A stretch of DNA of 64,000 nt, from positions 62,001-126,000 of the forward strand of contig NW_001914861.1 in the NCBI RefSeq assembly GCF_000208925.1, given 5' to 3'. The notes beneath the pieces were generated by a model. The model saw only the letters and a program-made list of their open reading frames with translations. It was not told the DNA's origin and searched no databases. The stretch is from Entamoeba histolytica HM-1:IMSS. Its lineage: Eukaryota > Evosea > Mastigamoebida > Endamoebidae. A program made the translations under genes and the position numbers. Shown in pieces: positions 1 to 9,575 of the stretch. Numbering within the stretch: position 1 is the stretch's first letter; each line of letters begins with the position of its first letter.

Positions 1-423
1 AAGTTCTGCATGTTCTATAATATATTTAACAGCTTCTTTACCAAGACTTTCATATAAACTACAAATTCTTGCTCCAATATAACTACATGCAATAAAAAGA
101 TAATGCCATTCAAGTCTTCTTCTAGAAAAGAATCCTAAATTATCTCCTTTTTTAATTCCCATTTTAATTAACCCACGTGCAAGAGTTTTTGAATACTCTA
201 AAACTTCTTTATAAGAATAATATTCATACTCTCCTCTTTTTCCTCCTGAAATGTATTTTCTTTCTCCAATAAAAGGATGGTCAGGGTCATCTTCTACCCA
301 ATGTTCTACTGCGTCAATAGGGCTATGAATTAATGGATGATCTGAAATAAGTAATTTATTTCCATTTTTTTCATAGTCGTCAGGATAGACATAAATAGTA
401 TGTTTTCTATGACTTGTATCCAT
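1..423 (-). CDS. Long-chain acyl-CoA synthetase, N-terminal part (runs off the window)
   Basis: This is the first 141 codons of a gene reading off the left edge, with its ATG at 421-423. The visible protein has the typical beginning of an AMP-forming fatty acyl-CoA ligase: a short leader, a stretch resembling YISGGKRGEYEYYSYKEV where a full-length enzyme states its substrate-loading region, then ARGLIKMGIKKGDNLGFFS and the segment with RRLEWHYLFIACSYIGARIC, which is the first Rossmann-like part of the AMP-binding domain. The catalytic P-loop and the adenylate motif lie outside the window. The family activates long fatty acids with ATP and CoA for lipid synthesis or remodelling, usually at membranes. 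There is no obvious signal peptide. Family assignment is fairly sure; the exact chain-length preference cannot be read. Confidence 0.8.
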   Translation of the reverse strand, partial: MDTSHRKHTIYVYPDDYEKNGNKLLISDHPLIHSPIDAVEHWVEDDPDHPFIGERKYISGGKRGEYEYYSYKEVLEYSKTLARGLIKMGIKKGDNLGFFSRRRLEWHYLFIACSYIGARICSLYESLGKEAVKYIIEHAEL

Positions 424-859
424 TATTAAAATATGTTTTCTTCTTATAACATTTATCAGTTCATTCTAGAGATGGTTTTTCAAGTGACCCAGAAACAAGT
501 GGAAGTTTCTCTTCAAATATCCTTTTTCCTTTCTTCTTTTCAAGTCTGCAACTAAACTTTCTCTATATTTTCACACTTTTGCTAGTGTTTTAGTTATTTT
601 TCTTTTTCGTATTTTACTTTCTGTAGTATTTAATTTGTATGTCAAAAACTAATAGTTCCTAAAACATATCATCACAAACACCGATGGAATTTATCAAATT
701 TCCCTGTTTTGAATAAGAAATTAACTAATACAAAAATATTATGAAAAAGAAAATACTCTTAAAATAGATTAGCAAAAATAAACAATGGTATTAAATAACA
801 TTATTATTTTATTTATAAATTCAAAAAAAAAACAAAAATAATCAAAGAAGAGAAAAATG
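424..859. other. Intergenic region, no gene seen
   Basis: AT-rich spacer between the start of the acyl-CoA synthetase gene and the 3' end of SPT4, both on the minus strand. I see no open frame with coding character. It should hold the synthetase promoter and the SPT4 3' end. Confidence 0.6.
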
Positions 860-1290
860 TTATTTTCTTAAACAAAACACTTGAATATCATTCACTGTGG
901 CTGTACTCTCTATTTCAGGAGAAACACTATCTTCACAAGAAGCAGCATATAAACCACACACATAAGTATCTTTCATACCAAGAACTTTTCCTATAAAACT
1001 TCTATCAGGTCGAAGTAATGATAACATACTAATGATTAGAAGAAATAATGAATAAACAATCAAGTAACAAACCCAGTAAAATTACTAGAAACATAGTCCT
1101 CCCAGTTATCGAAATATCGTTTACAATTATCACATCCATCTCTTTGAAATTGTTCTTGACTCTTAATTAATCCACATATTTTACAACAACGTAATGTATT
1201 AAAATTACTTGGTATAACAGGGTCCATTGATTCACGATATCTTCTTTGTTCAATAAGATCATCATTAACAAGAGGATCATCAATACTCAT
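860..1290 (-). CDS. SPT4: Transcription elongation factor SPT4, two exons
   Basis: Exon 1 is 1290-1073 and exon 2 is 1028-860, separated by a 44-nt intron (1029-1072) that starts GTTTGT and ends TTAG. Joining gives a 128-residue protein, close to the usual SPT4 length. The N-terminal half has the zinc finger with two CxxC pairs, CKIC and CDNC about 14 residues apart, followed by the conserved FTG-type turn. The second exon supplies the SPT5-contact beta strands (LLRPDRSFIGKVLGM and YVCGLYA). SPT4 forms the DSIF complex with SPT5 on RNA polymerase II and supports elongation. Without splicing the gene looks like two unrelated short frames, so it is easy to miss. The join is strongly supported by phase and by continuity of the SPT4 fold. 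Confidence 0.9.
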
Positions 1291-1438
1291 CTTAGTAAAA
1301 ACAGAAAATTTATATTTTTTTTTGTAGTTTTTCTTTTTTTTTTATTTCCTTTTTTTATATATTAAAAAAATAATTCATTAAACTATTAAATGAATTAATT
1401 TTCATTATAAAAAATAAAGTAAAATAAACATTTTTTAC

Positions 1439-1900
1439 TTATAATTCTTGTTGATAATCAGCCATATAATCATCAACATCTTCCATTGCGTTAATAACAA
1501 GATCAATATTACTATAAAAGTACTTATGTTCATCATCATCATAACTATCAAATGGAAGTAATTTTCCATTACTATCGAAAAAGGCAAATTTAGGAGAATA
1601 TTCTTCTTTATTAAATGGTTCCATATGATAATATACATCAGTTTCATCTAAAGCACAAAGAATAAACCTTTTAGCTAATGCCTTAAATCGAGGGTGTTGA
1701 TCAAACACTTGATAATATGTACCACATTGTTCACATTCCAATCCACCAAAGAAAGCTAAGATTGGAAGTTTTCTTCTTTGAGCTGCTTCAAGAGCTTCTT
1801 CATATGAGTACCACCTTAATTCTCCCATATATGGTTCCCATTTTTTGTCGTAAGCAAAAGATAAAGTGAGAAATGGAATAATTAAGATATAACTGTACAT
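1439..1900 (-). CDS. ER-lumen thioredoxin-like protein (TXNDC12/AGR-type)
   Basis: With the start at 1900 the protein has 153 residues. It begins with a clear signal peptide (hydrophobic residues 4-16) and then has one thioredoxin-like domain with the pattern WYSYEEALEAAQ, KLPILAFF, a CEQC redox motif at about residues 56-59 and SPKFAFFDSNGKLLP. This layout matches the TXNDC12/AGR family rather than classic protein disulfide isomerase. It ends QQEL, a plausible KDEL-type ER retrieval signal, so a soluble ER thiol oxidoreductase is likely. In-frame ATGs further upstream (1930 and 1957) would hide the signal peptide behind a polar stretch, so I prefer 1900. The substrate is unknown. Confidence 0.75.
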   Translation of the reverse strand: MYSYILIIPFLTLSFAYDKKWEPYMGELRWYSYEEALEAAQRRKLPILAFFGGLECEQCGTYYQVFDQHPRFKALAKRFILCALDETDVYYHMEPFNKEEYSPKFAFFDSNGKLLPFDSYDDDEHKYFYSNIDLVINAMEDVDDYMADYQQEL

Positions 1901-2041
1901 AGTTTGGTTAAACAGTTTATTCAAGTTCATTATAACGTTCATTTGGCTCCACGTCATTTATCATCAGAGCATTTCATCTGAAATTTTGTTTTTTTATAAA
2001 AAATAACAAAAACAAAAAAAAAACAAATAAATTTTTTTATT

Positions 2042-2935
2042 TTATTCACTATTTTCTTCTTTACTATTTTGTTTTACTAACTTTTGTTCTTCTTCATCAA
2101 AACACTCACTGTTTAATTCCCAATGCATTCCATCTCCTTGGGTAGTATAAATAGGTAACAACGCAGTCAAAATATTAGTTCCAAACATTAATTGAAGATT
2201 TTTGATATTACCTAAATCATATGGATTATCTTGTCTTGTTTGTTTAGTACTACAACAAGAGAAATAATCACGTTCTATAGTTGTAGAATTTGTTAAAGCA
2301 ATTGGTATCTGAACTGTGATCATAGAAAATGCTGATAGTCCAAATGCAATTCCTACAAGTAAATGAACTAAGTGAATAGTTCCAGAAACAGTAAATGATT
2401 TATTCTGAAGATAGTCTAACACGCTAAATAAAGTAGAAAAAACTGTTACAATACAACAAGTCAATCCAGCATAACAGAGGAAGAGAATAAAGAATTTGTG
2501 ATTCTTAAATCCAACACAGGTACCTAGCCAGGGGCAATGATGATCCATTTTTAATACACAAGCTTGACATTGACTGCAATGATGACATCTTATAGGCTTT
2601 CGGTGATGACAACGTTTACAAATTTTAAAATCAGTATTCTATTGACATAAATAAAAGGTCAAAGGTATAAGAAAAAAACAAACAGTGTCAATATCATTTG
2701 GTAACCAAACATCTGTAAATACAGTTCGATAGTATGACCAGATTGTTAAAACTATGTTAGGAACATATAAGAAGAAATAAAAAACAAGAAAACAATAACT
2801 GTTATTTATTATACAAAGTATTTCTTCAGAGCAAAACAATGAAATAGTAGTGAAGAAAATGAGTGTTGTAAATGAAACAGCTAAGAAACGATATTTTTTG
2901 TATTGAAAATGTTTTGGTATAAAATCACTTCCCAT
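2042..2935 (-). CDS. DHHC-type palmitoyltransferase, two exons
   Basis: Exon 1 is 2935-2684 and exon 2 is 2638-2042, with a 45-nt intron (2639-2683, GTTTGT to ATAG). The product is 282 residues. Two hydrophobic helices lie in exon 1 (about residues 17-35 and 47-66). The cysteine-rich domain follows directly after the splice: CKRC, RCHHC, CSQC-like spacing and then DHHC at about 116-119, with C119 as the expected acyl carrier. Two more membrane helices follow (about residues 129-150 and 165-190), with cytosolic ends, as is typical of the family. After the last helix comes a DNPYDLG motif close to the TTxE position, then an acidic tail. These enzymes S-palmitoylate membrane proteins at the Golgi or plasma membrane. 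Unspliced, the DHHC exon lacks its zinc ligands. Confidence 0.9.
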
Positions 2936-3040
2936 AACTAAATATTTTAAGTTCTTATAAACCTTGAACCAAAACTTAAAAAAAAACGTTGGTTTCAGTT
3001 CAATTAAATAATGCTGTAATGAAAGTTAAAATAAATTCAA

Positions 3041-4369
3041 TTATTCGATATAAGGTATTAAATCAACTAATAACTTGTATTGAAAGTCAGGATCTTCTTC
3101 AAAAAATAATAAAGTTACATCTTTATGAATAACAGGATATTCTAATTGAGCATATACTTTACTTGTAATCCAATCTTTAATATCATCAAATTTACGTCCA
3201 TTATCATATAATATAATTGCATTCTCTTTTCCTTCTACTAATGCCATCCAATAAGGAGAACCCATTTTAGGATATACTGCAATTTCACTTGTTTTAATTT
3301 GGTCCTTAATACTTATAATGAATCCTTCTTCATCCATAAGGATACGTTCATCAATATCAATAAAGAAAGTTTCTTTTAATATTAATGTAGCTTGAAAATA
3401 TGAAAGTTTACCTTTCCAACCTCTAGGAGTAGTAATAGAGTCAAGTGTATATTTTGATGATGCGTATAATTTTCTTAGAGAAAATAGTGATAAAGGATTA
3501 ATTAATGGAATTTTTTTCATTACCATACAATATTTTACTTTCTTACCAAATAAATCAAATTCTTCTTCTTCTCTTTTTACTTTTGCTAAAAATTTCTTTG
3601 AATATCCTTCTTCACTAGATATATAAAGTACATTATTTGGATCAGTTGACATTACAACAAAATCAACAGTATAATCATCATTATATTTAATTGCAAAGAA
3701 TGATCCATCCAATCCATCATTTTTAAGAGATTTAATAACCGTTCTTTTTTTTGTATCAATTTCAATATCAGTGATACCTCTTTCAGTAATTATTCTTTTA
3801 ATTTTGTTTAAAGTGAATATTTTACCAAAAGAAAAAAAGATTTCTGTTGGAAGTTGAAGGTTTTGTCGTTGGTCTTTATATTTTTCTGATAATGTTAAAG
3901 GAGCTGGACTATCAACGAATGATTGTCCAAATTCTGATAAATTAACTTCTATCTTTCCAATATAATCATTTTCACTTAATTTGTCATAATCAAACAATTC
4001 AACTAACACTGTTTCTTTTGTTAAATGATGTAAAATAAATCGTGAATTCCAAATTGGATTATAATTATTCATTACTGCTTTTGTTTGACATGAACGTTCT
4101 ACACTTTCACATTCTTCATTTCTTTTTTCTTTTTCTTCAATTTCTTTCAACCTTTTTTTATATTCATCTTTTGAATTACTTTTATTTTTCTTTTTCAAGC
4201 TTGTTTTTGAAACTGAAAAATTTAATACAATAAATCCATCAATACGTCCTCCAATATCTGCTTTTGGTAAATTTTCACCTTTTTCAACAACAATATCATA
4301 AAGATAATCTTTTGGATTTAGTTCTTTACTTGTTTCATTACCACTTGGGGAAGAGGAGTTACTTTGCAT
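3041..4369 (-). CDS. C2-domain protein with uncharacterised C-terminal region
   Basis: The first ATG is at 4369 and gives 442 residues. Residues about 20-140 form a C2 domain: YDIVVEKGENLPKADIGG at the first calcium-loop position, NNYNPIWNSRFIL, then VELFDYDKLSENDYIGKIEV with acidic residues suited to calcium binding. The first loop is interrupted by an insertion of about 40 residues rich in Lys and Glu, likely a coil or basic arm. The remaining 300 residues are well folded in appearance but I do not recognise a family. They contain several beta-strand-like hydrophobic runs and a basic segment near FSLRKLYASSKY. There is no membrane helix. A role as a calcium-dependent membrane-binding protein is an inference from the C2 domain only. 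Confidence 0.7.
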   Translation of the reverse strand: MQSNSSSPSGNETSKELNPKDYLYDIVVEKGENLPKADIGGRIDGFIVLNFSVSKTSLKKKNKSNSKDEYKKRLKEIEEKEKRNEECESVERSCQTKAVMNNYNPIWNSRFILHHLTKETVLVELFDYDKLSENDYIGKIEVNLSEFGQSFVDSPAPLTLSEKYKDQRQNLQLPTEIFFSFGKIFTLNKIKRIITERGITDIEIDTKKRTVIKSLKNDGLDGSFFAIKYNDDYTVDFVVMSTDPNNVLYISSEEGYSKKFLAKVKREEEEFDLFGKKVKYCMVMKKIPLINPLSLFSLRKLYASSKYTLDSITTPRGWKGKLSYFQATLILKETFFIDIDERILMDEEGFIISIKDQIKTSEIAVYPKMGSPYWMALVEGKENAIILYDNGRKFDDIKDWITSKVYAQLEYPVIHKDVTLLFFEEDPDFQYKLLVDLIPYIE

Positions 4370-4496
4370 TAACACTAATAAAAATTGAATTTACAGATGA
4401 AGTTAATCTTTTGATTGAATAGAAAAATTTATTTATTTAAAATTCTTAAAAATTTTCAAAATAAAAAAAAAAATTGAAATGAAAAAATAATTTATT

Positions 4497-4679
4497 TTAT
4501 TGATTTGATGTTAAATTTTGTTGGTCAAAATATGTTTGGTCTAAATAATACATCGAATAAAGTTGTTGAATTTTTTCATCACATTTATTCATTCTTTCAT
4601 CCAATTCAATTGTTTTTTGTTTTAGTTCAGTTAAATTATTTTGGTTTTTAATTATTACGTTGTTAACTTCAGTTGACAT
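4497..4679 (-). CDS. Small coiled-coil hypothetical protein
   Basis: A 60-residue frame starting at the ATG at 4677-4679. The middle (about residues 10-45) has heptad-like spacing of hydrophobic residues with many Glu, Lys, Gln and Asn, consistent with one coiled-coil helix, and the end is Gln/Asn rich. It lies between the C2 gene and TDP1, all on the minus strand. I do not recognise a family. The size suggests a subunit of a small complex, but this is speculation, and a chance frame is not excluded. Confidence 0.4.
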   Translation of the reverse strand: MSTEVNNVIIKNQNNLTELKQKTIELDERMNKCDEKIQQLYSMYYLDQTYFDQQNLTSNQ

Positions 4680-4744
4680 AAATGAGTTTTCAAAATGAAT
4701 TATAAGTTTCCTTTTTTTTATTAGCACCTTTTTAAGTTCCTTTA

Positions 4745-6057
4745 TTATACCAATTTGATAAAGTTATTATCTTTTATTATATAACCATCTACATCAACTA
4801 CTTCATGGTTTATATCATTAATCCATGGAATATCAATTGAAGAATATTTTGTCGATTGTTTAATGTCATATGGTAATGGAAATCTAGTTAATGTGAAATT
4901 GTCAATGAATAACATTCCCATTTCATAGTTATTTATTTCTAATGATGAATTTGTTGGTTTTCCCCAAGCAGCACCAGAAATATTTGAAGACGTTAAAATA
5001 CCATATTTAGGAATGTCTTCTTCATAAATGACATATGTCTACTAGTAAATAAAAGCAATATTAATAAATTAAATAAATTTATAACAAACTTTAATGTGAG
5101 GTTGAATAAGATGTCTTGGAAATGGAGGAAGAAATTTATAAAAGTAATTTTCCCATGTTTTTACAAAATTACTTCGTAGAAAGAATGAACAACTTCCATG
5201 ATACCCTGTTTCACTCGTACGAATAAAATCTTCTGTTGGCCATATAATCTGAAACTTTGATTCAGGTTGGTTTGTTAAACAGAGTGAAAGTTCTCTTCTA
5301 TATTGGTTAGTAAAAAGTCCTAAAGAAGATGCTTGTGCAGCGATAGTACAATGGTTATTAAATTGAACATGAAGTTTATTATTAAGAATGTCATATACTT
5401 GTTTCATTCCATATTTATTTAAGTCATTCCCTTTATGAATCCCTGGAATTGATAGTAATAGCCACCCATCAATAGTAGAATAGTCAAAGTCAGAAAGATA
5501 TGAAATAGTGACATTAACCGAAGTGAAATAACTTTGTAATGTTGTTAAGAAATGGGTTCCTTTTTCGTTGAGAATTGTTGATGATTCAGAAGGTTTAAAA
5601 TCTTTGATATATATTCCTTGAGACTTGAGATTATAGTCAAGTGGAATAAGGTTTGCTGTTGACAAAACAAAACGGAGACCACCTTCATATAATATTATCA
5701 TAATTTTGACGTGATGACACCCTTTTTTTAAAGGAACACTAAATGTTTCGAAGTCTTTATATTCTTGAATAAGCAACTGGTCAAAATAATTGAGAGTTCC
5801 ATTATGAATGAATTGAACAGGAATTTTTGTTAAGATTGGTAATTCATCAAATAACCATTGAAGGTCAAAAACAAATGTAGTAAGAGTTACTGAATATATT
5901 TCTCCCTAATAAATAGTTAATAGTTAAATTTAAAATACACTTAATAAAAAAAACATACTGGAGTATTAAAAATGTCATGTAATGAAATTGTATCTTTTTC
6001 CTTCATTAAAGAAGGAGTTAATTCTAATTTATTCAAATGAAAGAATTTCTCAGACAT
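4745..6057 (-). CDS. TDP1: Tyrosyl-DNA phosphodiesterase 1, three exons
   Basis: Exons are 6057-5959, 5905-5090 and 5038-4745; the introns are 53 nt (GTATGT to TTAG) and 51 nt (GTTTGT to TAG). The protein is 402 residues, so it lacks the long variable N-terminus of animal TDP1. Both HKD half-sites of the phospholipase D superfamily are visible: HHVK with H98 and K100 followed by STANLI, and PHIK with H303 and K305 followed by TSSNISGAAWG with N324. The second intron falls immediately after K305. For the last intron the nearest TAG would put a stop in frame, and the next TAG three bases later restores the TDP1 sequence, so that one is used. TDP1 removes topoisomerase I peptides and other adducts from DNA 3' ends, leaving a 3' phosphate. 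Confidence 0.93.
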
Positions 6058-6552
6058 TAAATAAAAAAAATAAGATTGACTTAAAAAATATTTTAATTCG
6101 GGGAAATTACTTGATCTAACTCAAATAACCATTTAGTGAATTAACTACATTTAGCTTTTGGATAATTCGGTCCAACCTTCTAATTTTCCCTTAATCCTAA
6201 GCTTAACGCAATTATTATTTCCTTAATATCAAGACATTAATAAATAATAAATAACATTGAAAATTATGGTAATTTATTGAGAAGAAGTAATAAAAATATT
6301 AAATAATATCTTTACTAATTAAATTATTATAATTTATAATAATTTAATCTTCAATGAGAAAAAAAAAAAAAAGAAAGTTCTAAAGAATAATTTAGAAGTT
6401 CTTTAAGGAGCAATAACAGGTAAAAACAAAGAAAGAAGTTTGTTTATGAGATTTTTTCTTATCATGTTATTCTTTTCTTAGATGAAAGGGTAGAAAGAGA
6501 ATTTATAACGTTTCTCTTATGTGAGATCTTTATTCTTAGAAAGATCAAAAAC
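6058..6552. other. Divergent intergenic region
   Basis: A 495-bp AT-rich spacer between the divergent starts of TDP1 and the gene at 6553. It contains an A-run near 6360 and homopurine stretches. No gene is seen; both promoters should lie here. Confidence 0.6.
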
Positions 6553-6960
6553 ATGTCTAACACAAGTTATAGTAGTTCTGGTAATATTTCCGACGCAGTT
6601 AAAAGAGAATTTGAAAGTAAAGCAAAAGCCATTATTGAGAAGAGAGTTAAGCAACTCAATTTATTGCTCTGTAAATACTCATGCTTTCCAAACCTTAAAA
6701 GTCAATTTATGTACTTAAAAGAACAATTGGTCAATGCTTCTCATTACAAAGAATGTATGTCAGAAGAAGAAATGGAAAAAACTCTTCAGATGCTCCATAG
6801 AGTTGTAACAAATATGTCTACAAAAGAAGTAGAAAAAGGTTATACAAAGCATGAAGGAATTAGATATGAGTTAAAACAATTTGACCGGGAGCCTATTCGT
6901 TCATTTGGGAGAATTAAAAAGATTACTGCTAAAGAATTAAATTCAAGAAATACAAAATAA
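6553..6960 (+). CDS. Hypothetical protein, helical and basic
   Basis: A 135-residue single-exon frame with its ATG at 6553. After a Ser-rich start of about 12 residues it is largely charged and probably helical (residues 14-95), with no membrane segment and no signal peptide. The end is basic with FGRIKKITAKEL. A frame shifted upstream ORF overlaps it but has no coding character. I do not recognise the family. The composition resembles a small nuclear or scaffold protein, but nothing in the sequence decides this. Confidence 0.6.
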   Translation: MSNTSYSSSGNISDAVKREFESKAKAIIEKRVKQLNLLLCKYSCFPNLKSQFMYLKEQLVNASHYKECMSEEEMEKTLQMLHRVVTNMSTKEVEKGYTKHEGIRYELKQFDREPIRSFGRIKKITAKELNSRNTK

Positions 6961-7220
6961 TTATGATATGTATTTATTTCTTTAAATGATATTTTTATCA
7001 ATTTAAAAAAGTCTAAAAATACTACAATAGTCTTGAATTTAAAAATCGTTCAATAACATAATTAATAAAATAATGTTTTCAGTTTTTATTTGTTGATGAT
7101 TCGTTCAAATTCTTTTTACTTTTTGAAAGAATTCTGAAAAGCTCAATAAATTGTTTACTTAATAAACTATCAAAAAATACAAAGAAAACTTGAAAAAAAA
7201 TAAGTCTTTCTTTATTAGAC

Positions 7221-8248
7221 ATGGCTTGTATATGCCCCATTGAAGATGGTATTGAGGCAATTGAGATTTTTAGAAAATATACTCATAATTGTTTTTATGA
7301 TGGTCTTGATGTTACTTCATATATATTTGGACTAATTAATATTGGTTTCTGGATGTGTGCTCAATTTCCCCAATTGTATAAAACCTTTAAAACTAAAAAG
7401 CCTGAATCATTATCAATAACATTTCTTGTAATGTGGTTAGGTGGTGATATAACAAATTTATTAGGTTGTATTTTTACAGACCAAACACAAGTACAATTAT
7501 TAACCTCTGTTTATTTTGTTTTAATTGATATTATTATGCTGTCTCAATACGCATGGTATTTATTAATATGTAGAAAGAAATATCGTTTGTTTTTTTTTTA
7601 TTTAGACAATATTCTTTTATTTTCTGATATTTAAACTAACTTTTTATAGATAAAGAGGATTATCAAATTCTTAGTTCTGACTCATCAATCGCAACTCCTC
7701 CAGATAATATTTCGGATGATACATTAATTAGTGAAGAAGATTTAAATGATAATTATAGTCAAGTTAGTAATAGTAGATTTGTTATTGTGTTAATGACACT
7801 TTTATGTGTTTTTGCACAAGAATATTTTATGAATAGTTTAGATGAATCAGATGACCTTCCTTATTGTGGAGAAAAGGATTATTCTCTCTTAGAACGGATA
7901 ATAGGGGATGTTTCTGCATGGGTTTCAGGATTATTATATTTCTTTGGAAGAATTCCACAGATAATTCATATTTATAGAACCAAGAATGTTGATGGATTAT
8001 CTATTTTGTTATTTATAATGGCAACAATAGCCAATATTTTTTATTCATTATCTCTTTTTATTTCTGGTATTGATCTTACTGACCCAACATTTTATGAAGC
8101 AAAATTAGCATATATTATTGGTTCATTTTTTGTTATTCCAATGTCTTTAGTTGTTATAGCTCAGTATTATTATTATAAATATATTAAAAATTGGTGGATA
8201 CATAGAAAAGATGAAAAACAACCCTTGTTAACTGGGATAGATCAGTAG
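7221..8248 (+). CDS. PQ-loop lysosomal amino-acid transporter-like protein, two exons
   Basis: Exon 1 is 7221-7584 and exon 2 is 7650-8248, with a 65-nt intron (GTTTGT to ATAG). An earlier TTTAG inside the intron would give a premature stop, so the second acceptor is used. The product has 320 residues with two PQ-loop repeats: FPQLYKTFKTKKPESLS in the first half and IPQIIHIYRTKNVDGLS in the second. The expected number of helices is seven. An acidic loop of about 50 residues separates the halves. The C-terminus has EKQPLL, an acidic dileucine-type sorting signal typical of lysosomal proteins. The closest known families are the cationic amino-acid exporter PQLC2/YPQ1 and relatives. Substrate is inferred from the family only. 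Confidence 0.85.
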
Positions 8249-8325
8249 TAATTAATATTTTATTTCTTAATAACTAATAACAAATAAAAAAAGCTCTTAG
8301 TTTAGAATTGATTACAAACATATTC

Positions 8326-9524
8326 TTATTGTTTCCCTATTCCTTTTTTTCTTAAAAATTCTTGAATTTCTGTTAATAACGGCTTGGGTTTGACGAGAAG
8401 AGTTTTTGGTTCATTTTTATGTGGTATAGAAATAGTTGTTCCTCGTTTCTTTACATCTGCTTTCTCAACAACACGTTGGATAGTTCCAAAACAGTTATCA
8501 ATCTTCATTTGTTTCATTTGAGAACGCATTGTTGTAATATCACTCACATTTTCAGGGAAAAGATGTTGAAACTCTTTGATAAGAAAAACAATAATTTCTT
8601 TTAATGTTGACTCTTTCTTTAATTGTTCTATTTGAATTTGTTCAGATTTTATTGGTTTTATTGAAAGGGAGTTAATTGAAAATATACATGAATAAAGATT
8701 ATCTGCTAAAGACTGTTCATTCATTTTGTTTACATCAGATAATGATTCTATTTTACAACACACCTTAAGTAAGGCTGTAAGAAGTGTTATTGATTCTTTA
8801 CTACATGAATTAATCATCTGTCTAACAGGTTTATTGTGTGTTGAATATTCGTTTGGTTGTCCAAGATTATTCCATTGTTGTATAATTGTATTTGTCAACT
8901 CTGAATTAATCAAAGAATTTGGTAATTGTTTTAGGAACATTTTAAGGCATTCACAAACTACATTTGGTGGTAATCCTTCAAAATCTATTTGGTCCATTCT
9001 TAATAAAACTTCTTTAGCATAATCCTTTTCTTGACTATTAGCTTTATTCATAATGAATTCTTTTTCACAACATGAATTAATTATATACAAAAAAATACTT
9101 TCTATTTGATTTGGTAATTGGTCTTTGGTTTTTTGTTCTTCTTTTAAGATTTCTTTAAGGTCTTTTTTCAAATAACGGTTGTTTTCATTTCTAGATAATT
9201 CTCTAATATCATTTAATAATTTTTGTTGTTGTGCATTTGCAACAGCTTTTAGCATATCTCTGTTTGCACTAATTTGAAGGTCACATTCAGAAAACATTCT
9301 TTGGAATGATTGTATGATTGAATGAAGATGTAATGGTCCATGACATTGTAACTCACCTCTAATTTTTGATGCGTCTTGTTTTGATTGACTTAGTATAAGA
9401 GTATTTAACCTTTCGATAAGATTATGACATTCATGATGGCAAAAACGAAAACGTTCTGAAATAGTTTCAAGTTCATTTGAAATGCATTGTAAACTTTCAT
9501 TGATATGATTTAAACCAACACTTT
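8326..9524 (-). CDS. RhoGAP-like protein, probable 3' exon of a larger gene
   Basis: The continuous frame reads from 9524 to a stop at 8326. The first in-frame ATG is only at 9297, yet about 75 coding-like codons precede it, so an upstream exon or a damaged start is expected. The first 140 residues look helical, possibly a BAR-like membrane-binding coil. The following part resembles RhoGAP: LPNQIESIFLYII, GLPPNVVCECLKMFLKQLP and LTALLKVCCKIE correspond to the conserved helices. The Arg-finger motif GxFRxSG is absent, so GTPase activation may be lost. Two models exist: splicing to the gene at 9593-10424 through a 68-nt intron (9525-9592), which is in phase and has GTTTGT, CTAAC and TTAG; or an independent gene with a one-base disruption just after an ATG at 9550. 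Confidence 0.7.
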
Positions 9525-9575
9525 CTAATAGATAAATACAGTTAGTTCATTTTTTTAAAGATTATTGTAATAAAA

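Noticed and set aside
7100..7200. tRNA or rRNA genes
   Set aside because: No cloverleaf-like or rRNA sequence was seen here or elsewhere in the window; Entamoeba tRNA genes are in separate arrays.
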